Source: Ceratopteris richardii
Taxonomy: Eukaryota; Streptophyta; Polypodiopsida; Polypodiales; Pteridaceae
Direction of reading: 5' to 3'
Assembly (NCBI GenBank): GCA_020310875.1
Contig: CM035407.1
Span: forward strand, 88,735,632 to 88,799,631
Length of the DNA: 64,000 nucleotides
Position numbers and translations under genes: made by a program. Below are positions 1-11,658 of this stretch, in pieces. The notes beneath the pieces are model-generated. The model ran no database searches, was not told where the DNA came from, and saw only the letters and a program-made list of their open reading frames with translations. Position 1 is the stretch's first letter, and the number at the start of each line of letters is the position of its first letter.

Positions 1-1
1 A

Positions 2-913
2 GGTGTATCCATGCACCTCAAACCGCTCTTGACTCATATCGATAAGAGTCAAGCTCATATCTGACTGATGCAAGAATTGATGAAGTTCATGCAAAGCTCC
101 CACTCGCTCTATGCCTTTTTCAATCATCAAATGACTGACAACTCCAAGTGCAAATGCTCCAATAGCAACTGCAATGTCTGGTCTTGAGCATAACAACTCG
201 TACATCAAACTCCCGAATGTTGAAGAAACATGTGCTATCGTGGCTAACCTAAGTATGTCAATCATGCTTGTATCCAAGGCATCCAATGCACCATCATCAA
301 GGCCAACATGTCCTGACATATCAACAGCTTGCATGAGCGAATCCAAGAATGACTGCATAACTACTGATTGCTCAACATCCAAATCAGCCATCCTATCAAC
401 GAAGGATATGTCTAGTTGTGCACCTTGAGAGCTAGTATGCTCTAGCATACACTGCGTATCATAAGAGCTATCTTGCTCTACCACACCAAGTGTATCATCA
501 TTCTCCACATGAGCTAACTGCACAACATCAACACCAAGATCAAACTGATGATCAAACTCTAAATGAGTATCATCACATTGCTCTGCATGAGCATCCACAT
601 AATGCTCTAAAGCATCCAAATGATCATCCAAAGTGTGCTCCATAATATCATCTATATGATCAATAAAATCATGCTCTATATAAAAATCATGAGCATCTAA
701 AGCATGCTCTATATATGCATCCATCTGAGCATCTGAATCCTGCCATACATGTGCATCATGAATGTCAATAGACCTATGTGTAGGTAGACAAAATGAGACA
801 TGAAGAGTTTTGCACTGCACATAAGGCTGAACTCCCATTGAGACGAGACTATCTCTCACATGAAGTACCTGCAATGGATATGTGTGGCCAATCCTGGCAC
901 CTTTGACAAGCAT
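2..913 (-). CDS. Copia element L: 304-codon deletion-fused ORF, partial at left edge
   Basis: The minus frame starting at the ATG at 913 stays open for 304 codons to the window edge. Its first 40 or so residues continue the protease-side sequence upstream. Residues about 45-165 are a very acidic Asp/His/Glu-rich stretch. The C-terminal third carries the copia signature between reverse transcriptase and RNase H (FGSLMY, then SRPDIAVAIG near position 180, then an ERFEVHGY motif near position 10). Integrase and the RT core, which should lie between, are missing, so I read this as an internal-deletion fusion that kept its frame. Upstream codons in the same frame (920-1717) contain a few stops. 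It may still be expressed as a short polyprotein or be a chance survivor. It continues beyond the window. Confidence 0.6.
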   Translation of the reverse strand, partial: MLVKGARIGHTYPLQVLHVRDSLVSMGVQPYVQCKTLHVSFCLPTHRSIDIHDAHVWQDSDAQMDAYIEHALDAHDFYIEHDFIDHIDDIMEHTLDDHLDALEHYVDAHAEQCDDTHLEFDHQFDLGVDVVQLAHVENDDTLGVVEQDSSYDTQCMLEHTSSQGAQLDISFVDRMADLDVEQSVVMQSFLDSLMQAVDMSGHVGLDDGALDALDTSMIDILRLATIAHVSSTFGSLMYELLCSRPDIAVAIGAFALGVVSHLMIEKGIERVGALHELHQFLHQSDMSLTLIDMSQERFEVHGYT

Positions 914-919
914 AAGCTA

Positions 920-1717
920 TCCCAACTGCAACTAAAAATGATGTTCACCAAGGAATGCATAACATCTGCTCTCTTGTAACTGGCTAACTTAAATCAAGCT
1001 CATTGGGAATGAAGGCACATAGTGTACATGTGTGAGTATAAGTGATGCTCTACTAGGTAGCATAAGGCATACATCTCGTGCACCCTCAATGTCATATGTC
1101 GTACCATCAGGCATGTGCACACATCCATGAGTCTCACCTGAGAATCGACAAAACCACTAACGATGTAGAGTAACATGAAAAGTGGCTAATGCATCAAGCA
1201 ACCAAGCCATATGTATGCTCTCCAATGAACAAGAGGAATACTGAGATAAACCATAGGAGAAAGTGACATCACCATCACTGGCATAATCAGCTGCCATAGA
1301 ATCTCCTAAAACCACTACCCAACCTGCATTATATGCATGTCTCTTACGTCCTCGTCACATCCGCTTGAAGCAACATCGTCGGATATGGCCCTCATGACCA
1401 CAGTTCCAACATCAAAGCTATCGATGTGATCTATGTCTCACATGAGTCAATGGACTCGCTTACATATCATGTGGTCTCTGTCATAATGCACCACTCATCT
1501 CCTCATACATAATAGACTCATATATAGAATCCACAAGCTGTAATTAGATAGTGGAGCTGGCCAATGCATCCATATCCATCCATACATGGTCGGGTATGTC
1601 ACAAGGCCTCTGTGCATCTCTCTGCACATACATGTGTAACCCTGCGCAAACCAATATATGCCACATCTGATCTTTCCATCTCGGAAAGTCAATGCTATCA
1701 AACTTAGAAGACACCAT
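920..1717 (-). pseudogene. gag: Copia element L: shortened gag, zinc knuckle and protease remnant
   Basis: This is the same frame as the 304-codon ORF downstream. It begins with an ATG at 1717 and a typical copia Gag N-terminus (FPRWKDQMWHIL, then DMDALASSTI). A CCHC knuckle (CWNCGHEGHIRRCC) lies at about 1370-1412. A protease-like WLLDALATFHVT segment lies near 1150-1215, with an aspartate but a degenerate DSG triad. HYVPSFPMSLI and VSQL follow. Stops occur near 1565, 1480, 989, 932 and 917. Gag is far shorter than usual between the N-terminal motif and the knuckle, so several hundred bases appear deleted. Inactive in its present form. Confidence 0.6.
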
Positions 1718-3410
1718 GTTGGCAATCCAAGAGACTAGAAATATAACAAGAGACTAGAAATAATACTCTATCCTCAATAGGACCACACCTGCATATCCAT
1801 ATGCATAACTCACATCACAAATGTTTCGATGGAGAAGAAACCATGTGAACCACCTGTCACATAATCATGCATCTACTATGCATATAAAACCATGAGCATA
1901 AGCCTGCTCACCAAGTCTCCAAAGTGACCAAGTAGATGTGAAAGAATCCTGGGAAACTTTTGACAGAGTATCCCCTATAAACTAAGCAATCAAACAAGAT
2001 AACCAATGTCAAAGAACAATGACTAATCTATCAACAATTGTCACTGATCCAATCAAAGATAATGGCTAATACACATGCCAAAAACTAATGGCAATACACA
2101 CCAATATAATGGTGATACACCTCCCACTCAAGAATAAATCTTGCAAGATGGTCCAACCTGTCACAAACAACCTATGACCAAGTCCAAGTAAATGAAGATC
2201 AACAATGATCCACAGCTATCACACAAGCTTCAAGATCAACTAGAGTTCTCTTCTAGCATAAAAGCTGTCGAAATTTTGGCAGCATCTCCTCTGTAAAATG
2301 GACTCTGAACCAAATAAACCATGTGGGAATCACCATCCACATATGCCAAGAATCACACTGACAAATACATATCAATCAATGACCAAATGCTAATAATGAT
2401 GACAAACAAATGTGTAACTGAGGCTCCAATTTGGATCATGTACCTGCAAAGCAAAGATACAAGTACTAACCAAGATCCATCAACCCTCATAAAATGATGT
2501 TCAATCGGTAAGTAAATCCGTAATCAAGTGGCCTAAGCAAGATATAAACCACAATGCCACTATACATCCATGATCGAAATCATGATGACATAAACCTCAA
2601 AAAGAAGGTATACCACAATGTCATCTTACATGCCAAACATGTGACAAGATCATGCTCTACTCTCATATGGAGGAGCTACCACAGTGATCATACATGTACA
2701 ATGCCTTGAACCTCTGAAAATAAGATTTTGCATACCAAAAAAGCTCACTCAAAGAAGTTCCAAACCAAAATGAAACTCCAAAAGCAACTAGGATTCTTTT
2801 GGTGAAACTATGCTGCTCTGTGTTTTGTTGTTTCAGAGGTGATAACATCTGAATCTGAAGTTTCGCTCTTCAACAAACTTCAATATCTCATTCTTGGCTA
2901 CGTAAAGATATAAAAAACACCTCAATCAGAGGTGCGTAGCTCAAGATATACACAAAACAAGCATCAGATGTCAATGTCACCTTCACTTGCAACATTGCTG
3001 CTCTGTATTTTATAGTTTCGGAAACTTTGCACTCAGAATTTGGATTTAGATTCTTCTACAAAGTTGTAGAGGCTATTTAAAGCCATGCATAGCAAGTTGA
3101 ATTGTCTCATTCTCATTTGTAAAACTCAACTTATAGCCAAAAACTGAGCTGCTATCCAAGTGCTTATAGATTCGAGTTCTAGATCAGCCTGTGTTTTTCG
3201 AATTTTCAGTGTTGTAGCCGAACCAAGTTCTACACTCTGTGAAATTGTAGCTCGCTATGTTAGCTATTAACACAACTTTAAAATGAATCAATCCGAGCTT
3301 CCTAGCTTGAGTTATGGCTGAAATGTTGAACTGCTATTGAGAGATGCCGACATGCACTTTCACCTCTTGTGACCTAAGCTTCCATTGAAGCTTCTTGCAT
3401 ACAATCCTTC
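1718..3410 (-). other. Copia element L: long untranslated leader
   Basis: The 1.7 kb between the primer-binding site and the gag ATG has no convincing coding sequence. Weak repeated phrases around 2810, 2993 and 3145 (GCTGCTCTGT and relatives) suggest degenerate repeats. A 61-codon minus ORF at 2663-2848 has no recognisable motif. A leader this long is unusual for a copia; an insertion within it cannot be excluded. Confidence 0.4.
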
Positions 3411-3427
3411 AACATGCTCTGATACCA
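3411..3427 (-). promoter_or_regulatory. Primer-binding site of copia L (initiator-Met tRNA)
   Basis: Read on the minus strand it is TGGTATCAGAGCATGTT, the standard plant iMet-tRNA complement, one base inside the LTR. It fixes the element's orientation. Confidence 0.85.
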
Positions 3428-3428
3428 A

Positions 3429-3617
3429 TGAAGGGCTTTGGTGTGCACAACAAGAGGAGCAAGGAGGAGATGGAGGGAGAGAGAAGATAGGAGAGACGAG
3501 GGGACATGTGTGGGAGCCTCGAAACCCACATAATGATCTCTCTTGAGGCAATGCTATATATATAATGTATATATATGAATATGGGGGTAATGTCACATGA
3601 CCCTTACATCCCCAACA
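3429..3617 (-). repeat. 5' LTR of copia L
   Basis: This 189-bp segment starts TGTTGGGGATG and ends CCCTTCA on the minus strand, next to the primer-binding site. A TATATATA promoter-like run lies at about 3550-3570. The sequence to its right is the middle of copia A1, so L inserted into A1. The other LTR lies beyond the left edge, so the TSD cannot be checked. Confidence 0.7.
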
Positions 3618-4485
3618 AATGGAGTGTTCTTCCTTCCCAAAAGATGCTTCATTTCAAGCTACTTAGAAATTGAAGCTTGTTCACAATGATGTTTGTGGTC
3701 CTATGCAAACACATTCTTTCGGGAATTGTCTTTACTTCCTGACTTTCATTGATGATTTTTTCAGGCATAGATGGGTATATCCATTGAAAGCAAAGTTTGA
3801 AGTGTTTATGTGCTTCAAATAATTTCTCGTTTTGGCTGAAATTTTTTTCGCATGTAAAATGGGCACCCTCCATTCTGATCGGGGGGGGGAGGGGAGGATA
3901 TATGTCTTCTGACTTGAATGCATTTCTGGCTGAAAGCGGGATAAAACATTAGTGTACAATTTCATATATACCTCAACATAATGGAGTTGCTGAAAGGAAG
4001 AACAAGTCACTCATGGAGATGGCAAGGTGTATGGTCAAGAGTCAGGCATTACCACATAGTTTTTGGCTTCAGGTTGTTATGTGTGCAGCTTATGTACTTA
4101 ACATATGTCCCACTAAAGCATTGTAGTCTATCGCTTCATATGAGGTTTGGCATGGTCGCAAGCCATTTGTTGCTCATCTGCATGTCTTTGGTTGTCTAAC
4201 ATATGCATTATTGCCTAAAACAACAACACAAAAATTGGATGATAAAGCAATGAAATGTATTTTTGTTGAATACAGCTCCGAAAGCAAAGGTTATTGTCTA
4301 TATCATCCACAAACTAAATGCATTTTGGTTAGTTGTGATGTTGTTTTTGTGGAACATGCTATTCAAGTATTAGTTTCATGTACTAAGGAGACATCAATTA
4401 GCTCCAAAGATCGGTGTGACACTTTGTTCCCTCTCTTTACAAGTGGACAATCTAGTGCTAGTCCAACTGAGGCAATTTCTTAGCC
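3618..4485 (+). pseudogene. pol: Copia A1: GAG-pre-integrase/integrase remnant
   Basis: Three frames together encode the end of the GAG-pre-integrase region and the integrase core: a DRGGEY-like region near 3880 disrupted by a G run, PQHNGVAERKNKSLMEMARC near 3975, and ESKGYCLYHPQTK near 4280. The same motifs occur in A2, A3 and A5. The 5' part of A1 lies beyond the left edge because L inserted here. Frameshifts at about 3890 and 3975 and several stops make it non-functional. Confidence 0.75.
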
Positions 4486-4585
4486 TTTATAGGTTTCACA
4501 TGATGATGTAGATTATTCCATTTCTGATGCAAATTTACATGATGCACTTATTGATGAGAAAATTGATATAGAGGAGGCAAAAATT

Positions 4586-5258
4586 GTGCCTAAATGGTTG
4601 GTGCAAACTTTGCAAGATAGTAATTTAGGCACACCTCTATCATATTGTACTCGTTTAGGCTCTCATCCTGCTTCTTTTGCATCAAATTGCTATGCTATGG
4701 CTACCTCTAGTCTTTATGATGAGAATGAGCATGTTTCATTTGATGAAGTACAAAATCTAGATAATCGGATGGCTGCTAGCCAATCAAAATATGACGCTAT
4801 TATGAAAAATGGTACCTGGTCTTTATGTGACTTGCCTCCTAGCAAGAAGGCCATTGGCATCAAGTGGGTATACAAGCTGAAGCATAAGCCTGATGGAACA
4901 ATTGATAGGTATAAGGCTAGGCACGTTTCAAAGGGTTATGCTCAAGGAAGAGGCATTGACTTTGATGAGACCTTTGCTCCTAAATATCGAATGACTATTG
5001 TTTGTAGCATATGTGCACTTGTTGCTCATCATGGTTGGAACAATCAGTTGGACATTAAAACTGCATTTCTAAATGTAGACTTGCATGAAGAAGGGTATGT
5101 TTTTAAACATAGTTCTTTTGTGTGAAAAGGGCATGAAAACAAATTGTGCAGGTTGAAAAAGGCATTATATGGTTTGAAGCAAGCATGATGTGCTTCTTAT
5201 GAAGAGATACAACCTACCTGATTGCACATGGTTTTGAGAACATTCCAACTTAGAGCAC
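4586..5258 (+). pseudogene. pol: Copia A1: reverse transcriptase, N-terminal part
   Basis: The 4586-5125 frame carries the copia RT start (GTWSLCDLPP, KWVYKLKHKPDGTIDRYKAR, FDETFAP, LDIKTAFLNVDLHEE). A TGA at 5123 and further lesions follow. The sequence stops at 5258 where gypsy D is inserted and resumes at 9415. Confidence 0.8.
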
Positions 5259-5378
5259 TGTTGGCACTCAAGGTCAAGCACAAGGCAAACGAATGCTTCA
5301 AAGGAGTGGACACATAAGAAAAGGGAGCATGTAGGGAGATCCAAGAAGCACACATCAAATTCTCAAAAGAAATCCCTA
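5259..5378 (+). repeat. 5' LTR remnant of gypsy D
   Basis: It begins TGTTGGCACTCAAGGTC and matches 8795-8914 with roughly ten differences. Similarity ends abruptly at AATCCCTA, where integrase sequence starts. This is a deletion junction. Confidence 0.75.
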
Positions 5379-5379
5379 T

Positions 5380-6180
5380 TTGAGGCCAATGATGGGAGAA
5401 CATGCATTCTCGAAGTGGGGTATAGACCTTGTAGGTACTATTAACCCCCCAGTTAGAAACACCCATGCTGAATACATTATTGTAGTCATATATTACCTTA
5501 GAAAGTGGGTATACATCAAAGCCACGACAATGAATGATGCTCAAATGATAGCTAAGTTCTTATTCGAGAATGTTTTCACTAGATATCGGTTACCAATATA
5601 GTTAGTAAGTGATAGAGGTACGCTCTTCTTGAACAAACTCATTGAAAACCTTCTCCAAGAATTCTTGGTGATACATATGAAGTATGCCCCCTATCATCCA
5701 CAAGATAATAGACAAGCCAAGAGCACAAATAAGATCCTATGTAATGTGTTGACAAAATTGGTGAATAATAAATGTTGTGATTGGGATAAACAACTTCATC
5801 ATGTTGTTTGGGCTTATCGAGTTGCCTACAAAACGGTACTCCATGCCACCCCATTTGAGATGGTCTTCGGACAGAATGTTGTATTACCATTAGACTTCTT
5901 GATCCCGACCTTAAAAGTAGCACAAGAACATGAGTGGAATGGTCATGAGTTATCCTCTAGGATATTTGACCTAGAATTCCACCCCATTTGAGATGGTCTT
6001 CGGACAGAATGTTGTATTGCCATTAGACTTCTTGATCTTGACTTTAAAAGTAGCACAAGAACATGAGTGGAATGTTCATGAGTTATCCTCTAGGATATTT
6101 GACCTAGAATGCTTAGGAGACGAGGCTACGAGCAGCAGTAAGCATCTATGCTACAAAGAAAAGACATAAGGCATACTTTG
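5380..6180 (+). pseudogene. pol: Gypsy D: integrase remnant
   Basis: ORFs at 5380-5601 and 5629-5991 carry the gypsy integrase core start (KWGIDLVGTI), a YHPQDNRQAKS motif (a degenerate PNGQAE-type site), and WAYRVAYKTVLHATPFEMVFG. No chromodomain is seen. A TAG near 5599, a frameshift and the 133-bp tandem duplication (5846-6111) break it. The zinc-binding N-terminus is missing because the deletion joined the LTR to the core. Confidence 0.8.
5846..6111 (+). repeat. 133-bp tandem duplication inside integrase of gypsy D
   Basis: The block starting CCACCCCATTTGAG at 5846 repeats at 5979 with about five substitutions. It duplicates the FEMVFGQNVVLPLDF segment and is not part of the normal domain. 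Confidence 0.9.
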
Positions 6181-8779
6181 ATGCACACATCAAGGATAAA
6201 GAATTGAAAGAGGGAGACCTAGTGTTGGTTTATACACTAAAGGAGCATGCCTGTAAATTGGAAAAACAAGGACATGAATAGATGCTCATTAATAGAATTT
6301 CCACTATCGGTGTGGTTCAATTGGCCACACGAGAAGGTGACATCTTGCCAAACTATATTAGTGGATGTAGAGTTAAGTTGTATCAAGAACCTCTTAAAGA
6401 GGATATGCTAATGAGACTCAACATTGCTAAGAAGTGAAAAGCAGAAGAGTTAAGGGTTAGAGAGGAAGCACATGCAGAGGCCAGAGAGCGCATGAGGAGA
6501 AATAAGTTAAGGTGAAAAGTCCTGGAGTTAATCCCAATGCCCCAAGATATCACATGTTCATGTGCCAAACATCGGATGGAATTGCTTCTCGAATAATTGA
6601 TCGACGTCGCTTTGTGACCATAGAGGTAGGACAAGGAAAGAGTGTAAGGACTATGAGATGCAGCAACTAGTGCAATTAGATTATCATATTGCCAAGATCT
6701 ACAATTGAACATCAATCCCATAGAAGCCTATCTCATAGGATTGGGAGGTGTGGAAATCCCTTTTTTGGGCGAGGTGGAACTTACCATCTACCTTCAAGAT
6801 GTCCCAGTGACAGTCAAAATGCTAGTGTGTCAAGATGAGGACCTTACAGAACCAAGATTGGATCTATGACCATGCAGTCAACTTAAACCTAAGAAGTCAA
6901 ACTCTTCAAGTTTGGGTACATGCACAATGCATTACATTAGAATTAGAGAATTGCGTGGTTACAAATCCAGGTGTCATACATTCTTTTAGTTCTTCTAAGA
7001 TTAATCCTCGAGAAGAAGACGTTGAGTGTGTCGACAGCTCTATAATGCAAAAGGATTCAATCCTAGAAGAACAGGATCAAGGCATGTGGATCTATCTTCT
7101 TTTGCAAAGACTAATGGAGCCACAATAGTTCAACCACAAAGGCAAGCAAAACAGCACAAGACAACCACTATATCATTATATAAAAAACATTCAAGAAGAA
7201 AGGAGCTTCGGGCATGAAGCAAATCTAGGTACAAAAGGGAGAGCAACCATCGGCTTTGCCACACCAATTCCATCTAGGCAAGCCAACCAGGCCACACAAC
7301 AAACGAAGAAATAGGGACAAGCTCAACCACAAGGTATCCGACAAGTTTGGGTGCCAAAGAAATTAGTTGCAGCTCAACAAGGGCAATTACATATGTTGGT
7401 ACCCAAGGAACTCCTACATACACAAAACCCTAGGCTCTTACTCATGAGAAAAGCCTCAACAAAGAAGCCTAGGAGAAGCAAGTGTCTGAACCAAGTATAG
7501 AGCTCAAAAGCAGATCAACTCACCTCTTCAACCATAGTGAGAAGATAATAAAAAATGGTATGGGTTTGGAAGCCAAAAGCATCAATGGTCCCCATACAAA
7601 ATTTAAGAAACCATCCAACAAGGAAGAGGCCACAACTGATCTGTACCCAGCTAAACATTGTTCCAAAATGGATGCCTATAAGGAGGAATGATGAGTTGTC
7701 ATTCAACCATCAATTGATCGCATCATTTTGAGATCCAATGGCTACCTCCAACAACGACTACATCAACATCTACAAGTAATATAGGAAGCCTCGACGTGCG
7801 AAAACCATGTGCTCTTTGCACAACCCCATCTTTTGCACCATTCAGGTCATGCATTTCTAGAGTATGTATTAATATAGGGCCACGTTACACGGTCTTGCAT
7901 AGACATAGTTGAGAATCCCAGGCAAATGAGACACACTAGACATATGCAAATTATTTTATTGATACTAAAATCTATCTTCTTGTTTTGTGACCTTGCTCCT
8001 AAAAAAAAAAAGGGGGGGGGAGGGGGAGAGAAAAGAAGAAGTGAGAGAAAGAAAAGAAAAGCAAAAGAGAACACACAAGACCATGTGCTCGAAGAATTGC
8101 ATCAGTGAACCTTCAACAAGGACATCCATCAACAATGAAAGAGAAGCCAATGGTCAATCAACATGATGGGAGTACAACACAAAGAGATAAACATCAACCG
8201 ACCATTTACCATGGTAAGAATCCCCTACTTTGGCAACACTATAAAAATGGTAGATCAGGAAACCTCGTTGTCAACATCCCTTGAGCACTTAGCTCAAGGC
8301 CCAATGTGTTGCACCATATTTCTTAACATGCATTCCCCAAGTAAGCATGCATAGGGCCACATTACAAGGCTATGCACAAGGCACATATTTTCTTCAACCC
8401 ATGCACTAACACACTTACCCATCATTCATTATGGGTTACAAGTACTTGGGATGCAAATGATATCCATGTTTGAAAGATCTAGAGGATATCAAAGTTACAA
8501 CATTGGCACCTATGAAACAATTCACAGCTGCTCAAAACCACCATGGACAACCTCTTTTGAGAAACTAGAAATTTTTGAAAGCTCACAAATACACCATCCT
8601 GCTAGAATTCAAGGAGGAAGTACATGCAAAGGCTAGCAGTGAAAAAAGGAAGAACAAGACATCAAACCCCGTTACATTTGGAAGACAGAAAGCTCTTTTG
8701 GTTACATTATGGACACTACCTCTCAAAGTACCACATGGAACAATGACTTCAACAAGGGTCTGTCAGGGACGACAGACTC
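6181..8779 (+). other. Gypsy D: long 3' region after integrase
   Basis: A first stretch (to about 6420) looks like a decayed integrase tail. After that only broken ORFs are seen (for example 6835-7128, 7482-7691), none recognised. A Gln-rich stretch near 7320-7400 contains VWVPKK. A 70-base purine-only tract (A11 G9 A G5...) lies at 8001-8070. The roughly 2.6 kb between integrase and the 3' LTR is long and could hold a lost extra ORF, but I cannot name one. Confidence 0.4.
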
Positions 8780-8794
8780 AAGAGGGGGGGTGAG
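8780..8794 (+). promoter_or_regulatory. Polypurine tract of gypsy D
   Basis: AAGAGGGGGGG then TGAG lies immediately before the LTR start. It is the expected plus-strand primer site. Confidence 0.8.
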
Positions 8795-9414
8795 TGTTGG
8801 CACTCAAGGTCAAGCACAACACAAAGGAATGCTCCAAAGAAGTGGACACATAAGAAGAGGGAGCATGTACGGAGCTCCAAGAAGCACACGTCAAATTTTC
8901 ATAAGAAATCCCTATAAAAATAGTGATTTTTATCACTAAAAACCATTGTAAATATCATTTCTCATTTTTGCAACTCCATTCTATTCAAGTCGAGGAGTCC
9001 TCAAGCTTGAGGAGTATTAGAAGTATTTACCTATCAATTTTCATAAGTTTTAGACTCTGTTTGAGCCCGCAAATAAGCCTTGGCACCTAATTTTTTACTA
9101 GGCCGGACACTAGGTCTAGACAAGGCCAAAAATAGTCAAAAAAACTATAAAAAGAGCTATAGAGCTCAATTTTTATGTTAGCTTCTTATTAGTTAGTGAG
9201 AGATTTGAGCTTTTGTAAGAGAATTCTTTGCAATAGAAAGCTTTCCATTGTTCCTCTCTTTGATCTTGCCTTCTGTGTGTGTGTGTATGTGTGTGCATGC
9301 TAGTGTGCTTCTCACTCACACATTTGTGCCTTCACATGCTCTCGATCTTCATACCAGTACTCATGTCTCCATGGATTGACAAGTAAAGGAGGTGGTATTC
9401 ACGCTTGAGCTACA
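8795..9414 (+). repeat. 3' LTR of gypsy D
   Basis: This 620-bp LTR starts TGTTGG and ends TACA. A TATAAAAAG box lies at 9146-9154 and a GT repeat near 9276-9298. It shares its start with 5259-5378. Confidence 0.75.
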
Positions 9415-10062
9415 AGAACCTTATATGTTAAGTGTGCTAATGATGTGCTTCTAATCATTGTTGTCTATTTTGATGTCATGCAGCTCACTAGTACTCATGA
9501 GAAGCACATTGCTGATTATAAGATGGATTTGCATGCATCATTTGTGATGTAATATTTGGGTATTTTCATCATTATTTGGGCATTAAATTTATGCAAGTCG
9601 ATGGTGGAATAGCTTTGTGTCAAACCTAATATATTGACACATTATTGCAACATCTTGGCCTTGAAGATTAAAAACCTATTGCTACTCCCATGGAGATAGG
9701 TTTAAGATAGAGCCTTCATGATTCTAGAGATGCATTTTGATGTTTTTCTCTATCAACAAGCTATTAGATGCTTGATTTACTTATGCATTGCTCAGCCAGA
9801 TATTGAGTTTGTTGTCTCACAGATGAGCAGGTTTATGCAGTGCAAAGCTGTCAAGCATTGACAGGCGGTTAAGTGCATCTTTAGCTACTTGAGTGGTACC
9901 TAGCTACTTGGATTGTTTTATCCCAAGGGGGGATCACTACCATTCGATTTACATGCTTTTTGTCTCAGGCTAATTTCTATGAAACTCGTGGGTCCACTAA
10001 TGGTTTTTGCTTCATGTGTGGTAGCTCATGCATATCTTGGTTGAGCAAGAAGCAGCCTCCTA
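9415..10062 (+). pseudogene. pol: Copia A1: RT C-terminus and RNase H remnant
   Basis: A1 resumes with the sequence that in A5 encodes STLYVKCANDV. Next come a YVDDM-like region, an HHYLGI-type segment and RNase H (STNGFCFMCGSSCISWLSKK at 10000-10060). Many stops. Similarity to the A family ends at about 10062 where remnant E begins; the 3' LTR of A1 is absent. Confidence 0.75.
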
Positions 10063-10172
10063 TTAATTTGTTTTTTCTGAAAACTTGGAATAATTTTCTT
10101 TGTGTTCTAGATGAGCAATTTTATATTGACCATAGACAAGAATTCATCATGGAAGTGAACTAGAAACTTTCC

Positions 10173-10433
10173 TTAGTGAGAGCTTAGTATTGTGTTCATT
10201 AGAGTCATGAACATAGCAGGGGCATCTGCTAGTCCAAAAGGCATGACTAAAAATTCAAAATGCTCATATTTGGTTTTGAAAGTTATTTTTGAAACAACTT
10301 TGGGTTTAATTCTAATTTGATGGTGTTCTTGATAGAGATCAAGCTTCCAAAATATCTTAGCTCCTTTTAGTTGATAAAATAGATTATCAATTCGGGGCAT
10401 TGGATATTTGTTCTTTATCATAACTTTGTTCAA
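10173..10433 (-). pseudogene. pol: Gypsy E: reverse transcriptase fragment
   Basis: The 86-codon fragment contains the gypsy RT order [20 protein letters not shown], then [13 protein letters not shown], then [18 protein letters not shown]. The wording is chromovirus-like rather than like element C. It is cut before the catalytic DD pair, and key residues are altered (for example SGYHQ to QEHHQ). Confidence 0.8.
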
Positions 10434-11406
10434 AGCTCAATAATCAATACATAATCTCATTGGTCCATATTTTTTCTTAACTAAGAGAATAGTTTCTGCC
10501 TAGGTTGAATGACAAGGTTGAATGAATGCCTTATTCCAGTTCATTTAGTTATTTCCCTACTTCTACTTGTTGGGAATATCGGAGTTAGTAGGAGGTTTAC
10601 ATATAGGCTTAGTTCTTAGGAGCAAGTCTATAGCATGATTGACTTTCCCATGAGAAGGAGGTAAACCATTGGAAAATTCTTCTGGAAAAATATCCTTGTA
10701 ATTTATTCATTAAATACTTAAAAATTTAAAGTTTTAATGATCAAAGAAAGGATATGAGACATATGGAACTGAATTCGTATTATAAACATTATTTAGATTA
10801 ATTGGAAGTATCATATAAACTTCTACATTCTACATATTTACAAGTTTCTTCAATTCAAATATGGCATATCATGTTCCCCTTAAATAAGGTAACGAATTCC
10901 ATTCCTTTTGAATTCCACCGTATTCAAAAGTTAACTTCTTTTAAGTGATTGTCCTAAGCCCCAAAGCCACTTCCTACCCAACACCACATCAAATTTTTTC
11001 CATGTGCATGATCTGAAAGTCAAGTTTATCTTCATATCTTTGGAACTCTATTTCTAGATCATAGATCATAGTGTCCCAGAGCTTCTTGTCTTGTTATTTG
11101 CATCATGGACACTATATACTGATGTGGAGGCTTGTCCTGTGGTAACTTTAATCTCTTCACTAGTGACTAGTTTAGGAAATTACGCATGGCCGAGTCATCT
11201 ATCATGACTCCAACCTTTTCCCATCTTATGGAGTCATGAATTTTGACTAAGTCATGTGGTCCAAACTGATTTTGGATCCACATAAAATTAGACAAACAAC
11301 ATTGATAGGTGCAATCTTCATGTAGGACCTCCACTTTTTTCCAAAACTTTACTATTTCAAGGTCCAAATTTTGGATTAAGTGAACTCCTGGCTTTTCTTT
11401 CCCTTT

Positions 11407-11658
11407 CTACTCATGGATGGCTTTTTGTTGCCCACTTCTAGTATAATTGTTGTTAAGATGTCCTAGTTTTAGGAACTCAAAGCAAATATTTTCATTCTTT
11501 GCTTTCTCACAAACTTTAAGGTCAAGTCTTAACCATGAAAATCGAGGAGTCTTGAAGTTTTCTTTTTTGAACTGCCTAACTTTTTTTACTTCTTTTGAAA
11601 TTTTAATATTCCCCAACAAGATGAAGTGGTGATGTTTTAGTTTTAGCATTATTTTCAT
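11407..11658 (-). pseudogene. gag: Gypsy E: gag C-terminal fragment with degenerate zinc knuckle
   Basis: An 83-codon basic segment ends with CFEFLKLGHLNNNYTRSG, a decayed CCHC knuckle (second and last Cys lost). The order relative to the RT fragment supports a gag origin. Confidence 0.5.

Larger units (their letters stand above)
5259..9414 (+). mobile_element. Gypsy element D, deleted, inserted in copia A1
   Basis: A 3' LTR (8795-9414) is preceded by a purine tract. A copy of its first 120 bp begins at 5259 and runs straight into gypsy integrase. The rest of the 5' LTR, gag, protease and RT are gone. The A1 reading continues at 9420 where it broke at 5258. Flanks AGCAC (5254-5258) and AGAAC (9415-9419) look like a TSD with one change. 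Confidence 0.75.

Noticed and set aside
174-428. 84-codon plus-strand ORF
   Set aside because: Antisense shadow of the 304-codon minus-strand copia frame, which has recognisable motifs.
7847-8150. Overlapping ORFs on both strands around 7850-8150
   Set aside because: Products of a purine-only A/G tract; low complexity.
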